Shown one piece after another: positions 15,339-24,786 of a DNA stretch of 64,000 bases. The translations under genes and the position numbers were made by a program. Source of the DNA: Micromonospora chaiyaphumensis (GTDB taxonomy: Bacteria > Actinomycetota > Actinomycetes > Mycobacteriales > Micromonosporaceae); NCBI RefSeq assembly GCF_900091435.1, contig NZ_FMCS01000002.1:310001-374000 (forward strand), in the 5' to 3' direction. The notes below the pieces were generated by a model, which was not told the DNA's origin, ran no database searches, and saw nothing but the letters and a program-made list of their open reading frames with translations. Position 1 is the stretch's first letter. Each line of letters starts with the position of its first letter.

Positions 15339-18281
15339 TTGAAACGAGTCAGTAGAAGAGTGTGCGCGGCGGCAGCCGCACTGGTCGCATTCGCCGGAGC
15401 CGTCAGCACGGCACCGGCGACCGCGGCGCCGAGCGGTCGACCGGCGGCGCCCGCGCCCACGGACCCCTCCGCGATCCGGGATCCGGACGGTGGTCTGGGC
15501 AAGGGCTGGCGCGCCTCCTCGGACGTGCTGGTCACCGGGGCGGGCGACAGCAACGGGTTCCATCTCTACGTGGCCCGGGAACGGAACGCCTTCGCCTGGT
15601 CCACGCTGGCCACCCTGTCCGCCTCGGCGCTCGACATGGGTCCGTGGATGGGTGAGGTCTGCGTCACCGGCTCCGGACGGTACGCGGTGGCGGTCTTCGC
15701 CCCGAAGATGGCGGCCAACAAGCCCACGCTGGTCCGGGCCGGCGGCCTCGCCGCGGTGGTGGACATCGACACCGGCAAGGCGACCACGGTGGCGACCGGC
15801 CTGCAACTGGCGTACTTCAATCCCGCCTGCGGACCGGATGACCGGGCGCTTCTCACCCGGGCGGTCGGCGAGGACATGCAGCGCACGGACCTGCTCACCG
15901 TGGACGCGGCCGCCCACCGGGTCACCCGGACCCGCCGGATCGCGGCCCAGTTCACCACGCCGGCGCCGGCGGCCGACGGTGACTACGGCATCGCCCGGGG
16001 CCGGCTCGTGAAGGTCGGGTCCACCGGGGCGCTGACCGAGGTGGCCCGGCCGGCCGGCCCGGTCTCCGCCCTCCGCGGCACCGCACGCAGCGGGGTGGAC
16101 CTCGTCGCCATCGCCGGCGAGGGGGCGGTGGCACAGCGATACCAGGCCGGGCGGCTGCGCACCGTGGCCGTCGGCCAGAAGGGTCACCTCCAGCTGATGG
16201 GCCAGGTGGGCGGGCACAACGCGCTGGTCGGCACCGCACCGACCCTCGCCCGGGCCTGGCCGGAACTGTCCGTCATCCGCTCGGACCACCGGATCCGGGC
16301 CGTCTCCGCGCAGGGCCATCTTCTCGCCCAGCAGATCAGCACCGCGCAGGGCGAGAAGGCGGTACGCGAACCGCTGTCACCCGCGGACCGGGCCGACGCC
16401 GGCCGGGTCCGGGTGTCGGTGCAGGCGACCGCCAGCGGCCGCCGGTCCACCGCCACCTTCGACACGGAGCGGAAGGCTCCCCGGCTGGACGCGCTGCCGA
16501 CCCGGGCCGCGCCCGCACCGACGGTGGGCACATTGGCGGTCGACCCGAACATCGCGAACCCGAAGTGCGCCGTACGCCGGAACGACCCGAAGGTGCAGGC
16601 GCAACAGCCGAGCGCCGACATGGTGGAGTGGGCGGTGGACCGCGCGGTGCACGGCACCCTGACCACGTCCCGGCCCGCCAACTACCTGAAGTCCGGCCTG
16701 CCCTCGTACAGCCCGCAGGGGCTCTTCCCGCGCCGGGCGGTGGCCGGCGGCGGCGAGGTGCCGGCCCAGATCATGCTGGGCATCCTGGCCCAGGAGACCA
16801 ACCTCTCGCAGGCCTCCTGGCACGCGGTCCCCGGCGACCTGGGCAACCCGCTGATCGCCGACTACTACGGCAACGCGCGGGGCAGCATCGACGTCATCAA
16901 CTACCCGAGCGCGGACTGCGGCTACGGCGTCGGCCAGGTGACCACGGGGATGAGCGTCGGCGAGACGGTCTACACCCGCAACCAGCAGGTCGCGATCGCG
17001 GTCGACTACGCGGCGAACGTCGCCGCGGGGCTCAACATCCTGATCGAGAAGTGGAACCAGATCTACAACGAGCCGCAGGGTCGGAGCACCCTCAACAACA
17101 ACGACCCGGCCTGGATCGAGAACTGGTTCCTGGCCGTCTGGGCGTACAACAGCGGCTACCACCCGAGCAGCGAGGCCGGAAGCAACAACGGTCGGTGGGG
17201 CATCGGCTGGCTGAACAACCCGGCCAACCCCTCGTACGATCCCGCTCGGCCCGGGTTCCTCCGGGACACGTACGCGGACGCGGAGACGCCGAACGAATGG
17301 CCCTACCCGGAGCGGATCATGGGGTGGATCGAGACGCCGCAGCTGAGAGGCTTTCCGATCGCCACCGAGGCGTACGCCCAGCCGACGTACGGCCCCAACT
17401 CTCCGGACTACGAGAGCCGCTTCACCAAGGTGCTGTCACTGCCGGGCGTCTACACCTTCTGCTCGCCGAGCATCAACAGCTGCACCCCGAACACCGGGAA
17501 CCCGTGCCCGGCCGACAGCGAGGCCTGCTGGTGGCACGGCAACGTGACCTTCGCCAACTGCCCCGGCGGTGAGTGCGCCAAGGAGAAGGTGACCTACGGC
17601 TCGTCGTCGGCCGAGCCGGGGGTGCAACGGGTCTACGACCGGGACTGCTCGGTCTTCACCGGAAACTCCGACCCGGACAAGGACGCCACCCGCAGGACCA
17701 GCGTCGTCTACACCACGATCGACTCGTCGCAGTACGCGATGGGCTGCGCCAGCGATCCGAACGACGGCAAGTTCGTCCTCCGGGCCGGCTTCCCGGCGGG
17801 CAGCACGAACGCCCTCTACGCCGACATCGATCTGCACCAGCTGGGCGCGGGCTACCAGGGGCACATGTGGTTCAGTCACGTCTATCCGCCGGTCAACGGG
17901 GATCCGAACCCGAAGCACCACCTGGTCGGCGCCTGGACGCCCAACCTGGACCTGCAACCCGGGGAACGGATGCGGTTCGACGTCGTCGTCCACCTGCCGA
18001 GCCACGGCGGCGAGCACGAGGACGCCGAGTACGTGATCCGCGGCGGCAATGACGGCAGCGAGTACACCTGCACGCTGGACCAGGGCACGGGCCTGCCGGG
18101 GATCAACGGCCACGACAAGTGGGTCTACCTGGGGGCGTACAACCTCGGCCGCGGCTCGCAGGTGCTGCTGAACAACATGGGCAACTCGGAATCCGACGGG
18201 ACGGTCGACATCGCCTGGGACGCCATGGCGTTCGTGCCGATCTACGACCGCAACGGACACAACTGCAAAGATCCCTACTAG
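15339..18281 (+). CDS. Large secreted multidomain protein with lytic-transglycosylase-like centre
   Basis: The 980-residue protein starts with a signal peptide (about 1-30). Residues about 45-370 form a beta-rich region that looks like a propeller. A linker with TRAAPAPTVGTLAVDPN follows. The central part (about 420-650) resembles lysozyme/SLT folds: IMLGILAQETNLSQASWHA holds a candidate catalytic Glu at 486, and DCGYGVGQVT and LAVWAYNSGY follow at the usual spacing. The last 230 residues resemble golvesin-type carbohydrate-binding modules. Paired cysteines suggest disulfides. The TTG start at 15339 follows GGGGGA. A role in cell-wall remodelling or in attacking other cells is an inference; no catalytic test is possible here. 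Confidence 0.75.
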   Translation: MKRVSRRVCAAAAALVAFAGAVSTAPATAAPSGRPAAPAPTDPSAIRDPDGGLGKGWRASSDVLVTGAGDSNGFHLYVARERNAFAWSTLATLSASALDMGPWMGEVCVTGSGRYAVAVFAPKMAANKPTLVRAGGLAAVVDIDTGKATTVATGLQLAYFNPACGPDDRALLTRAVGEDMQRTDLLTVDAAAHRVTRTRRIAAQFTTPAPAADGDYGIARGRLVKVGSTGALTEVARPAGPVSALRGTARSGVDLVAIAGEGAVAQRYQAGRLRTVAVGQKGHLQLMGQVGGHNALVGTAPTLARAWPELSVIRSDHRIRAVSAQGHLLAQQISTAQGEKAVREPLSPADRADAGRVRVSVQATASGRRSTATFDTERKAPRLDALPTRAAPAPTVGTLAVDPNIANPKCAVRRNDPKVQAQQPSADMVEWAVDRAVHGTLTTSRPANYLKSGLPSYSPQGLFPRRAVAGGGEVPAQIMLGILAQETNLSQASWHAVPGDLGNPLIADYYGNARGSIDVINYPSADCGYGVGQVTTGMSVGETVYTRNQQVAIAVDYAANVAAGLNILIEKWNQIYNEPQGRSTLNNNDPAWIENWFLAVWAYNSGYHPSSEAGSNNGRWGIGWLNNPANPSYDPARPGFLRDTYADAETPNEWPYPERIMGWIETPQLRGFPIATEAYAQPTYGPNSPDYESRFTKVLSLPGVYTFCSPSINSCTPNTGNPCPADSEACWWHGNVTFANCPGGECAKEKVTYGSSSAEPGVQRVYDRDCSVFTGNSDPDKDATRRTSVVYTTIDSSQYAMGCASDPNDGKFVLRAGFPAGSTNALYADIDLHQLGAGYQGHMWFSHVYPPVNGDPNPKHHLVGAWTPNLDLQPGERMRFDVVVHLPSHGGEHEDAEYVIRGGNDGSEYTCTLDQGTGLPGINGHDKWVYLGAYNLGRGSQVLLNNMGNSESDGTVDIAWDAMAFVPIYDRNGHNCKDPY

Positions 18282-18303
18282 GCCGAGGCCTTAGCGCCGG
18301 GCG

Positions 18304-18345
18304 ACGGGCCCCTCGTCACCCCGGAAGGGTTGGCGAGGGGCCCGT
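18304..18345 (+). terminator. Terminator after the exoprotein gene
   Basis: ACGGGCCCCTCG and CGAGGGGCCCGT form a perfect 12-base stem 22 bases after the stop. The next gene ends on the opposite strand at 18362, so this may serve both directions. Confidence 0.85.
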
Positions 18346-18361
18346 TCGCGACAGCACCCGG

Positions 18362-18736
18362 TCAGTCACGCCGGGTGGCGTCCAGAGCCGCACGGACCAG
18401 GGCGAGGGCGCGGTCCGGCGGGACGCCCAGCCGGAGCGCCTCGGCGGCGTACGCCGTGGCGGCCCGGTGCAGGCGGTCGGTGGCGTCGTCGCGCCCGGGG
18501 GCCACCAGGGTGCCGTGCCGGCCGCGGGTCTCCACCAGCCCGGCGGACTCCAGTTCCCGGTACGCCCGCGCCACCGTGTTCACGGCCAGGCCCAGGTCGG
18601 CGGCGAGCTGCCGGACCGCGGGCAGCCGGGTGCCGACCGGCAGCCGGCCGTCACCGATCATCGCGGCGAGCTGCCCGCGTACCTGCTCGTAGGGAGGCAC
18701 CGCCGAGTCCGGCTCGATCCGGATCCGGGTGCTCAT
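18362..18736 (-). CDS. GntR-family regulator, YtrA-like short form
   Basis: The protein has 124 residues: an N-terminal winged helix (VPPYEQVRGQLAAMIGDGRL, then LPAVRQLAADLGLAVNTVAR at about residues 38-58) and only a short C-terminal helical tail of about 45 residues. That is the size of YtrA-type GntR proteins, which dimerise through the tail and usually control nearby membrane-protein genes. Its ATG overlaps the stop of the YihY-family gene upstream (ATGA), so the two are coupled. The target is unknown. Confidence 0.85.
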   Translation of the reverse strand: MSTRIRIEPDSAVPPYEQVRGQLAAMIGDGRLPVGTRLPAVRQLAADLGLAVNTVARAYRELESAGLVETRGRHGTLVAPGRDDATDRLHRAATAYAAEALRLGVPPDRALALVRAALDATRRD

Positions 18737-19668
18737 CCCGCCCCTCCCGGCGTACCCGGGTCGGTCTCCTCGTCGATCTCCACGTCCACCTCCCGCGCGG
18801 CGCCGCCCTCGGCCAGGTCCACCACCCGCCCGTAGCGGCTGGTGGCGGCCAGCGCGGCGCCGAAGAGCACCATCTGGTTGAGCAGGTAGAGGTAGAGCAG
18901 CAGCCCCACCGCCGTGGCGACCACCGTGTACGCCGGGTTCCGCTCGGTGCGCACCACGTAGTAGCGCCCCACGGTGTTGAGCAGCGTGATGCCGACGGCC
19001 ACCGCCAGCACGGCGGGGCGCAGCCGGCGGCGGCTCATCCGCAACCTGGGCACCGCCACCAGCAGCGCGGTGGCCAGCACCGCGTTGACCAGCACGCTGA
19101 GCACCGCGCTGACCGTGGTCAGCCCGACCGAGCCGGTGCTGCGCAGCAGGAACCGCAGCAGCGACTCCAGCGCGTCGACGGCGGCCACCGAGACACCGAG
19201 CAGCACGAAGACCGCGACCAGCACCCCCAGGTCGACCAGGCGGCGCACCACCAGGTTGCCGGGCTGCTGGTTGAAGCCGTACATGAGCCGCTGCGAGGAG
19301 CGGATCGCCTCGACCCAGCCGATCCCCGTGAAGACCAGGATGACCAGGCCGATCACGCCGACGGTGTTGCTACTCTCGGCGATCTGCTGGGGGTCGAGGA
19401 ACGGCAGGTTCCCCTCCAGGAAGTCGGCCGCCGCCCGGCTCACCTCGCGGTTGTCCTGCAGGATCGTGCCGAAGATCCAGTACGCCACCAGGGCCAGCGC
19501 GAACACGGCGAAGAAGCCGTAGTAGGCGATGGCGGCGGCCAGCCGGCCGCCGAGCAGGTCGGCGTAGAGCGTCCCGGCCCGCCACACGTGGTCGAAGGCC
19601 GACGAGCGGGCCCGGGCCGCGTCGATGCGGCGACCGAGCGCCGTCTCGATCCGGCCGATGACGTTCAC
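18733..19668 (-). CDS. YihY/BrkB-family integral membrane protein
   Basis: The 311-residue protein has about six membrane segments. Conserved family stretches are seen: IAYYGFFAVFALALVAYWIF near the start, ILVFTGIGWVEAIRSSQRLM in the middle, and YLYLLNQMVLFGAALAA near the end. The family was once called ribonuclease BN but is a membrane protein of unresolved function. The C-terminal tail is acidic (EVDVEIDEETDPGT). It starts with GTG, after GAGG at about 8 bases. A GntR gene is translationally coupled downstream. Confidence 0.85.
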   Translation of the reverse strand: MNVIGRIETALGRRIDAARARSSAFDHVWRAGTLYADLLGGRLAAAIAYYGFFAVFALALVAYWIFGTILQDNREVSRAAADFLEGNLPFLDPQQIAESSNTVGVIGLVILVFTGIGWVEAIRSSQRLMYGFNQQPGNLVVRRLVDLGVLVAVFVLLGVSVAAVDALESLLRFLLRSTGSVGLTTVSAVLSVLVNAVLATALLVAVPRLRMSRRRLRPAVLAVAVGITLLNTVGRYYVVRTERNPAYTVVATAVGLLLYLYLLNQMVLFGAALAATSRYGRVVDLAEGGAAREVDVEIDEETDPGTPGGAG

Positions 19669-19725
19669 AGCGCCATCCTCGCCGATCTCCCGGCCCGGTG
19701 TCGGCAGGCCGGCCGCGCGCCCAGG

Positions 19726-20283
19726 TCAGCCGCCGAGGCGGAAGTCGCGGCGGGGCTGCCACCGGGTGGCCCCGCTGTGCGAGAAGAGCGTGAACGCCTC
19801 CACCTCGAAGAGGGCGGAGAAGTCGGCCAGGTCCTCGTACGCCTTGTCGAGCACCTCGGGCGGCACGTCCTGGGCCACCGTGACGTGCGGGTGGTACGGG
19901 AAGCGCGCCTCGCGGTGCAGCTCGGGGGCCGCGTTGATGGCGGCCGCGAGCAGTTCGCACTCGCTGATCCCGGCGGCCACCGCCACGAAGACCACCTGGG
20001 TGACCGGCCGGAACGTGCCGGTGCCCCGCAGGTGCAGCGTGAACGGCAGGTGGGTGGCGGCCACCCGGGCCAGGTGCTCCTCGACGGCCGGCAGCGCGCG
20101 CACCGGGATCTCGGTGGGCCCGAGCAGGGTCACGTGCGCCGGGACGGCCAGCGGGTCACCGGCCTCGATCCGCCGGCGGGTGAGCATGCCGCCCCACGGC
20201 TCCGGGATGTCGACCGCGATCCCGATCTGGATCGTGTCACCGGCGTCCGGCGCCCCGTCCCTGCCATCCACGCTGCGCGCCAT
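19726..20283 (-). CDS. 2'-5' RNA ligase-like (2H phosphoesterase) protein
   Basis: The protein of about 185 residues has the two His-x-Thr motifs of the 2H superfamily: HVTLLG in the first half and HPHVTVAQ in the second. These residues cleave or join 2',3'-cyclic or 2'-5' phosphodiester bonds in RNA or nucleotides. The biological substrate in actinomycetes is not known. The start is uncertain: ATG 20283 abuts GGAGGG, a GTG four codons further in is possible, and so is a GTG eight codons upstream. Confidence 0.75.
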   Translation of the reverse strand: MARSVDGRDGAPDAGDTIQIGIAVDIPEPWGGMLTRRRIEAGDPLAVPAHVTLLGPTEIPVRALPAVEEHLARVAATHLPFTLHLRGTGTFRPVTQVVFVAVAAGISECELLAAAINAAPELHREARFPYHPHVTVAQDVPPEVLDKAYEDLADFSALFEVEAFTLFSHSGATRWQPRRDFRLGG

Positions 20284-20330
20284 CCCTCCGGCCACCGACT
20301 GCGACACCCGTTCCCGCCGTGCCCGGGCCG

Positions 20331-21389
<1,059 letters not shown>

Positions 21390-22415
21390 TCATGACGGGC
21401 CGGTGGGTCGGGTGGGCACGGGCGGGAGCGGGGCCGTGACCTCGCGCCGCGGCTCGGGCAGGCGGGCTGTGGACACGGCGAGGCGGGACACCCGCCGCCC
21501 GTCGAGGGCCACCACCCGCAGCAGCCAGCCGCCCGGCGGGTCGTCCGGGGCGGGCCCGCCGGCGTCGTCGGGGTCGACGGCCACCGGCACCTCGTCGCCG
21601 GTGACCGGCAGCCGGCCGAGGGCGGCCATCACGAACCCGCCGACCGTCTCGTACGGCCCGGCGGGCAGCGGCACCCCGGTGCGCTCGGCGAAGTCGGCCA
21701 GGTTGAGCCGGCCGTCGACCACGGCGGGCAGCCCGACGAGGGCCGGGTCGGCCGGGGCGGCGTCCTCGTCGTGGATCTCCCCGACCAGCTCCTCCACCAG
21801 GTCCTCGCAGGTGACGATGCCGGCGGTGCCGCCGTACTCGTCGACCACCACGGCCAGGTGGTGGCCCTCGCGGCGCATCTCGGTGAGCGCGGCCAGCACC
21901 CGTTTGCTGCCGGGCAGCCGTTTCACCTCGCGGGCCAGCTCGCCGACCGTGGCGCGCGGGTCCCGCTCGGGACGCAGCAGCACGTCCCGCAGGTGGACGA
22001 AGCCGACCACGTCGTCGTGGGTGCCGTCGACCACCGGGTAGCGGGTGTGCGGCTCGGCCCGGACCAGCCGCTCGGCCTCGGGCAGGGTGAGCCCGGTGGC
22101 GAGGAAGACCACCTCGGTGCGCGGCATCATGACCTCGCGGATCAGCCGCGCGCCGGCCACCAGCACCTCGTCGATGATCCGCCGCTCGTCCGGGTCGAGC
22201 ACCGTGCTGGCGGCGACCAGGTCGCGCAGCTCGGCCTCGCTGATCTGCGCCCGGCCGGCGGTCGGGCTGGCCCCGAGCAGGTCGGTGACCAGGCGGGTGG
22301 CGCCGTCGGCGGCCCGCACCACGAGCCGGGCCACGGTCCGGGCCACGGGTCCCGGTTCGCGTCTGGGCCGCCCCGGCGGACGTCGCCGGGGCCCGGGACC
22401 ACCTCCCTCCCGCAT
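21390..22415 (-). CDS. CBS-domain CorC/HlyC-type protein
   Basis: The 341-residue protein has a short basic Pro/Arg-rich N-terminus, then a paired CBS (Bateman) module from about residue 95: REVMMPRTEVVFLATG opens the first CBS and the second contains VVVDEYGGTAGIVT. A C-terminal CorC_HlyC transporter-associated domain follows, near AVVDGRLNLADFAERTG. It lacks the DUF21 membrane domain found in the longer CNNM-type relatives, so it is a soluble, CorC-like partner possibly tied to divalent-cation efflux. It diverges from galE. No Shine-Dalgarno is obvious before the ATG. Confidence 0.82.
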   Translation of the reverse strand: MREGGGPGPRRRPPGRPRREPGPVARTVARLVVRAADGATRLVTDLLGASPTAGRAQISEAELRDLVAASTVLDPDERRIIDEVLVAGARLIREVMMPRTEVVFLATGLTLPEAERLVRAEPHTRYPVVDGTHDDVVGFVHLRDVLLRPERDPRATVGELAREVKRLPGSKRVLAALTEMRREGHHLAVVVDEYGGTAGIVTCEDLVEELVGEIHDEDAAPADPALVGLPAVVDGRLNLADFAERTGVPLPAGPYETVGGFVMAALGRLPVTGDEVPVAVDPDDAGGPAPDDPPGGWLLRVVALDGRRVSRLAVSTARLPEPRREVTAPLPPVPTRPTGPS

Positions 22416-22590
22416 GACAAGGATGGTAGACAGCAGGCGCCGGACGCTCCGGGCGATGTTCGGATCTGTTCAATCATGAAGGATTGTGGTGGAATAGGAG
22501 GCGGCCCCACTCGCAGCCGCGACACAGCCCGCGGCCGTAGGGTGATCACGGACGGCCGCCGCCGCACGCGGCCCAGGCAGGAGGAGCGAC

Positions 22591-23574
22591 GTGAAACTGC
22601 TCGTCACCGGCGGCGCCGGTTACATCGGCAGCGTGGTGACCCGGATGCTGCTCGACCACGGTCACGAGGTGACCGTCCTGGACGACCTGCGCACCGGCCA
22701 CCGGGAAGCGCTCGCCCCCGAGGCGACCCACGTCGACCTGCCGATCCACGAGGCTGCCCGGGTGCTCACCCCCGACGCCGGCTTCGACGGCGTGCTCCAC
22801 TTCGCCGCCCTGATCGCCGCCGGCGAGTCGATGGTCAAGCCGGAGCTCTACTGGCAGACCAACACCGTCGGCTCGCTCGCCCTCATCGACGCGGTCCGCG
22901 CCGCCCGGGTGCCCCGGCTGGTCTTCTCCTCCACCGCCGCCGTCTACGGCAACCCCACCGAGCTGCCCATCCCGGAGACCGCCGTCAAGGCCCCCACCAA
23001 CACCTACGGCGCGACCAAGCTCGCCGTCGACATGGCGCTCACCTCCGAGGCGGTCGCGCACGACCTGGCCGCCGTCTCGCTGCGCTACTTCAACGTGGCC
23101 GGGGCCTACCGGCGCGACGGGCGGAGCATCGGCGAACGGCACGACCCCGAGACCCACCTCATCCCGCTCGCCCTGGAGGTGGCCGCCGGCCGGCGCGACA
23201 AGTTCCAGCTCTTCGGCGACGACTACCCCACCGTCGACGGCACCTGCGTCCGCGACTACATCCACGTCGAGGACCTGGCCCGTGCGCACCTGCTGGCCCT
23301 CGAGGCCGCAACCGCGGGCCGGCACCGCATCTACAACCTGGGCAACGGCAACGGCTTCACCAACCGCCAGGTCATCGAGGTGGTCCGCGAGGTCACCGGG
23401 CACCCGGTGCCGGTCGAGATGGCCCCGCGCCGCGAGGGCGACCCGGCCGAGCTGGTCGCCTCCTCCGCCCTGGCCCGCGCCGAGCTGGGCTGGGTGCCGC
23501 AGAAGCCCACCCTCCACGACATGGTGGGCGACGCCTGGGAGTTCTACCGCACGCACATCCTGGAACAGCGATGA
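22591..23574 (+). CDS. galE: UDP-glucose 4-epimerase
   Basis: The 327-residue extended short-chain dehydrogenase interconverts UDP-glucose and UDP-galactose. The NAD-binding motif is GGAGYIGS (residues 7-14), the catalytic SST and Tyr-Lys pair appear as FSSTAAVYG and YGATK, and RYFNVAGAY is the substrate-site signature. The start is GTG after AGGAGG. It overlaps galK by four bases (ATGA). No galT lies in the window. In this organism the enzyme may serve the cell wall and exopolysaccharide as well as galactose use. Confidence 0.95.
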   Translation: MKLLVTGGAGYIGSVVTRMLLDHGHEVTVLDDLRTGHREALAPEATHVDLPIHEAARVLTPDAGFDGVLHFAALIAAGESMVKPELYWQTNTVGSLALIDAVRAARVPRLVFSSTAAVYGNPTELPIPETAVKAPTNTYGATKLAVDMALTSEAVAHDLAAVSLRYFNVAGAYRRDGRSIGERHDPETHLIPLALEVAAGRRDKFQLFGDDYPTVDGTCVRDYIHVEDLARAHLLALEAATAGRHRIYNLGNGNGFTNRQVIEVVREVTGHPVPVEMAPRREGDPAELVASSALARAELGWVPQKPTLHDMVGDAWEFYRTHILEQR

Positions 23575-24728
23575 GCGACGTCGCGGCCCGCGCCACCGCC
23601 GGCTTCCGGCAGCGGTACGGCACCGAGCCGGCCGGCCGCTGGGCGGCTCCCGGCCGGGTCAACCTGATCGGCGAGCACACCGACTACAACGACGGCTTCG
23701 TGCTGCCCTTCGCCCTGCCGCTGCGTACCGTGGTCGCCGCGGCGGCCGCCGGCGACGGGCGCTGGTCCGTCTGGTCGGAGCTGGACGACGAGCCCGTGGA
23801 GTTCGGGCCGGCCGAGGCCGACGAGCCCGGCGGCGTCGACGGCTGGGCCGCCTACGTGGCCGGGGTGGTCTGGGCGCTCCGGGCCGCCGGCCACGACGTC
23901 CCGGGCGCCCGGCTGGCCATCGCCTCCGACGTGCCGGTCGGCTCCGGGCTCTCCTCGTCGGCGGCCATCGAGGCGGCGGTGCTCGCCGCCCTGGTCGAGC
24001 TGGGCGGGCTGGACCTGCCCGCCGACCGCTGGCCGCGGCTGGCCCAGCGCGCCGAGAACGACTACGTGGGCGCGCCCACCGGCATCATGGACCAGTCCGC
24101 GGTGATCCGCGGCCGGTCCGGGCACGCCCTCTTCCTCGACTGCCGCACCGAGGAGGTCGAGCAGATCCCGTTCGACCTGGACGCCGCCGGGCTGGCCGTG
24201 CTGGTGGTCGACAGCCGGGCGCCGCACCGGCACGCCGACGGCGAGTACGCCGCCCGCCGCAAGTCCTGCGAGCGGGCCGCCAAGACGCTCGGGGTGGCCG
24301 CGCTGCGCGACGTCGCCGCCGCCGACCTGGACGCCGCGCTGGCCCGCCTCGACGACGACGAGACCCGCCGCCGGGTCCGGCACGTGGTCACCGAGGACCA
24401 GCGGGTGCTCGACACGGTCGGGCTGCTGCGCGCCGGCCGGATCCGCGACATCGGCCCGCTGCTGACCGCCTCGCACGTCTCGATGCGGGACGACTTCGAG
24501 ATCACCGTGCCGGAGATCGACACCGCGGTCGAGGCGGCCCTGGCCGCCGGGGCGTACGGGGCGCGGATGACCGGCGGCGGCTTCGGCGGCTGCGTGCTCG
24601 CGCTGGTCGACGCGGACGCCGCCGACGCCGTGGCGGCCGCCGTGACGGCCGCGTACGCCGACCGTGGCTTCGCCGCGCCCGGCACCCTCACGGTCCTCCC
24701 GTCCCCCGGCGCGACCCGCCTCGACTGA
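23571..24728 (+). CDS. galK: Galactokinase
   Basis: The 385-residue GHMP kinase phosphorylates galactose at C1. The signature GRVNLIGEHTDYNDGF lies near residue 27, the ATP-binding loop is VGSGLSSSAA, and the third motif is MTGGGFGGC near the C-terminus. The ATG overlaps the galE stop, so the genes are co-translated. A strong terminator follows 11 bases after the stop. Confidence 0.96.
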   Translation: MSDVAARATAGFRQRYGTEPAGRWAAPGRVNLIGEHTDYNDGFVLPFALPLRTVVAAAAAGDGRWSVWSELDDEPVEFGPAEADEPGGVDGWAAYVAGVVWALRAAGHDVPGARLAIASDVPVGSGLSSSAAIEAAVLAALVELGGLDLPADRWPRLAQRAENDYVGAPTGIMDQSAVIRGRSGHALFLDCRTEEVEQIPFDLDAAGLAVLVVDSRAPHRHADGEYAARRKSCERAAKTLGVAALRDVAAADLDAALARLDDDETRRRVRHVVTEDQRVLDTVGLLRAGRIRDIGPLLTASHVSMRDDFEITVPEIDTAVEAALAAGAYGARMTGGGFGGCVLALVDADAADAVAAAVTAAYADRGFAAPGTLTVLPSPGATRLD

Positions 24729-24739
24729 CGAGAAACGGC

Positions 24740-24769
24740 AAGGCCCCCGGTCCACCGACCGGGGGCCTT
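24740..24769. terminator. Bidirectional terminator between galK and cysN
   Basis: AAGGCCCCCGGTC and GACCGGGGGCCTT form a perfect 13-base stem with a CACC loop. It lies between convergent genes. The A/T pair at the base makes it usable from both sides. Confidence 0.92.
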
Positions 24770-24786
24770 CCCACGTGCGATCCGCG

